DNA of 15,396 nucleotides from assembly GCA_027025615.1 (NCBI GenBank), contig JALVQM010000221.1:1-15396 (forward strand), read 5' to 3'. Positions 15,063-15,396 of the stretch are shown piece by piece. The notes beneath the pieces are model-generated. The model searched no databases and was not told the origin of the DNA. It was given only the letters and a program-made list of their open reading frames with translations. The position numbers and the translations under genes are program-made. This stretch comes from Desulfobacteraceae bacterium (GTDB lineage: Bacteria > Desulfobacterota > Desulfobacteria > Desulfobacterales > Desulfosarcinaceae). Every line of letters begins with the position of its first letter. Position 1 is the first letter of the stretch.

Positions 15063-15396
15063 TCAGTTGTTTTGACGGCTTTCCCACTTTGGCAAATATC
15101 CATCATCAAGGTCCGTAAGCCTTGAATACCCCCTGTCTTTTTTAGATAACAACGGATCTGTTATTGGCCATTTTATGCCGATGTCCGGATCATCCCAAAT
15201 TATCCCGCTTTCACAATCCGGTTTATAGAACTCATCACATTTATAGGAAAACAAAGCTGTTTCTGACAGTGTACAAAATCCATGGGCAAAACCAGCAGGT
15301 ATAAAAAGCTGCCTGTAATTTTCGTCAGACAGGATTGTTCCATACCATTTGCCGAACGTCGGCGAACCTTTACGAATATCCACAACCACATCAAAA
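15063..15396 (-). CDS. rfbC: dTDP-4-dehydrorhamnose 3,5-epimerase, C-terminal part
   Basis: RmlC converts dTDP-4-dehydro-6-deoxy-glucose to the L-rhamno form. The window edge cuts the gene: about 110 residues of a family usually near 180 remain. The reading frame stays open through position 15396 (FDVVVDIRKGSPTFGKWYG), so the internal GTG/ATG codons are not its start. The cupin core is visible in IPAGFAHGFCTLSETALFSY with its histidine, and in GIIWDDPDIGIKWP near the C-terminus. The missing 5' part, and probably rfbA and rfbB, should lie beyond the edge. Confidence 0.95.
   Translation of the reverse strand, partial: FDVVVDIRKGSPTFGKWYGTILSDENYRQLFIPAGFAHGFCTLSETALFSYKCDEFYKPDCESGIIWDDPDIGIKWPITDPLLSKKDRGYSRLTDLDDGYLPKWESRQNN

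Noticed and set aside
1..15396. CRISPR array, complete insertion sequence or toxin-antitoxin pair
   Set aside because: No regularly spaced repeats, transposase, or recognisable toxin gene were seen on either strand.

Overview
This window looks like a piece of a Desulfobacterota ('deltaproteobacterial') chromosome, probably near the sulfate-reducing Desulfobacterales. That placement is inference: it rests on the character of the ribosomal proteins and EF-Tu, the moderate GC content, the outer-membrane-type lipoprotein and the conserved tRNA-tuf arrangement. No 16S rRNA gene is present to settle it.

Region 1 (1-8480, minus strand) is one long translation-machinery array. In transcription order it reads tRNA-Thr(UGU), tRNA-Tyr(GUA), tRNA-Gly(UCC), tRNA-Thr(GGU), tuf, then rpsJ, rplC, rplD, rplW, rplB, rpsS, rplV, rpsC, rplP, rpmC, rpsQ, rplN, rplX and rplE. 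A Shine-Dalgarno for the next gene (rpsN expected) sits at the window edge. The four tRNAs plus tuf match the order of the E. coli thrU-tyrU-glyT-thrT-tufB operon. Here, however, tuf is followed 13 nt later by the S10/spc operon rather than by secE-nusG. A near-consensus promoter lies between tRNA-Tyr and tRNA-Gly. Further upstream is a duplicated boxA-like motif. The tuf leader holds several competing GC-rich hairpin arms.

Region 2 (8481-11234) is a roughly 690-bp divergent intergenic stretch followed, on the plus strand, by a well-supported promoter, an MltD-like lytic transglycosylase lipoprotein with three C-terminal LysM repeats, and tRNA-Arg(CCU).

Region 3 (11235-12626) is sparse. It holds a small KhpA-type KH RNA-binding protein with its own promoter, away from its usual rpsP-rimM neighbours. 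It also has an unannotated 54-codon ORF on the minus strand, and two copies of a CAGGGGACAG motif that flank this ORF at a distance.

Region 4 (12627-15396, minus strand) is the end of a surface-polysaccharide gene set: rfbC (cut by the window edge), rfbD, a stand-alone GlmU-N-terminal-like nucleotidyltransferase, and a membrane-anchored YdcF/DUF218 protein. The first two make dTDP-L-rhamnose; the last two probably serve activated-sugar supply or envelope work.

Most of the window is core genome. The observations most worth following are the tRNA-tuf-S10 hybrid gene order, with tuf codon use unlike its neighbours and a shift in its last 100 nt; the regulatory layout of the tRNA-tuf transcript; a TTG-started rpsC; and the orphan khpA and small ORF. 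I found no clear previously undescribed multi-gene system.
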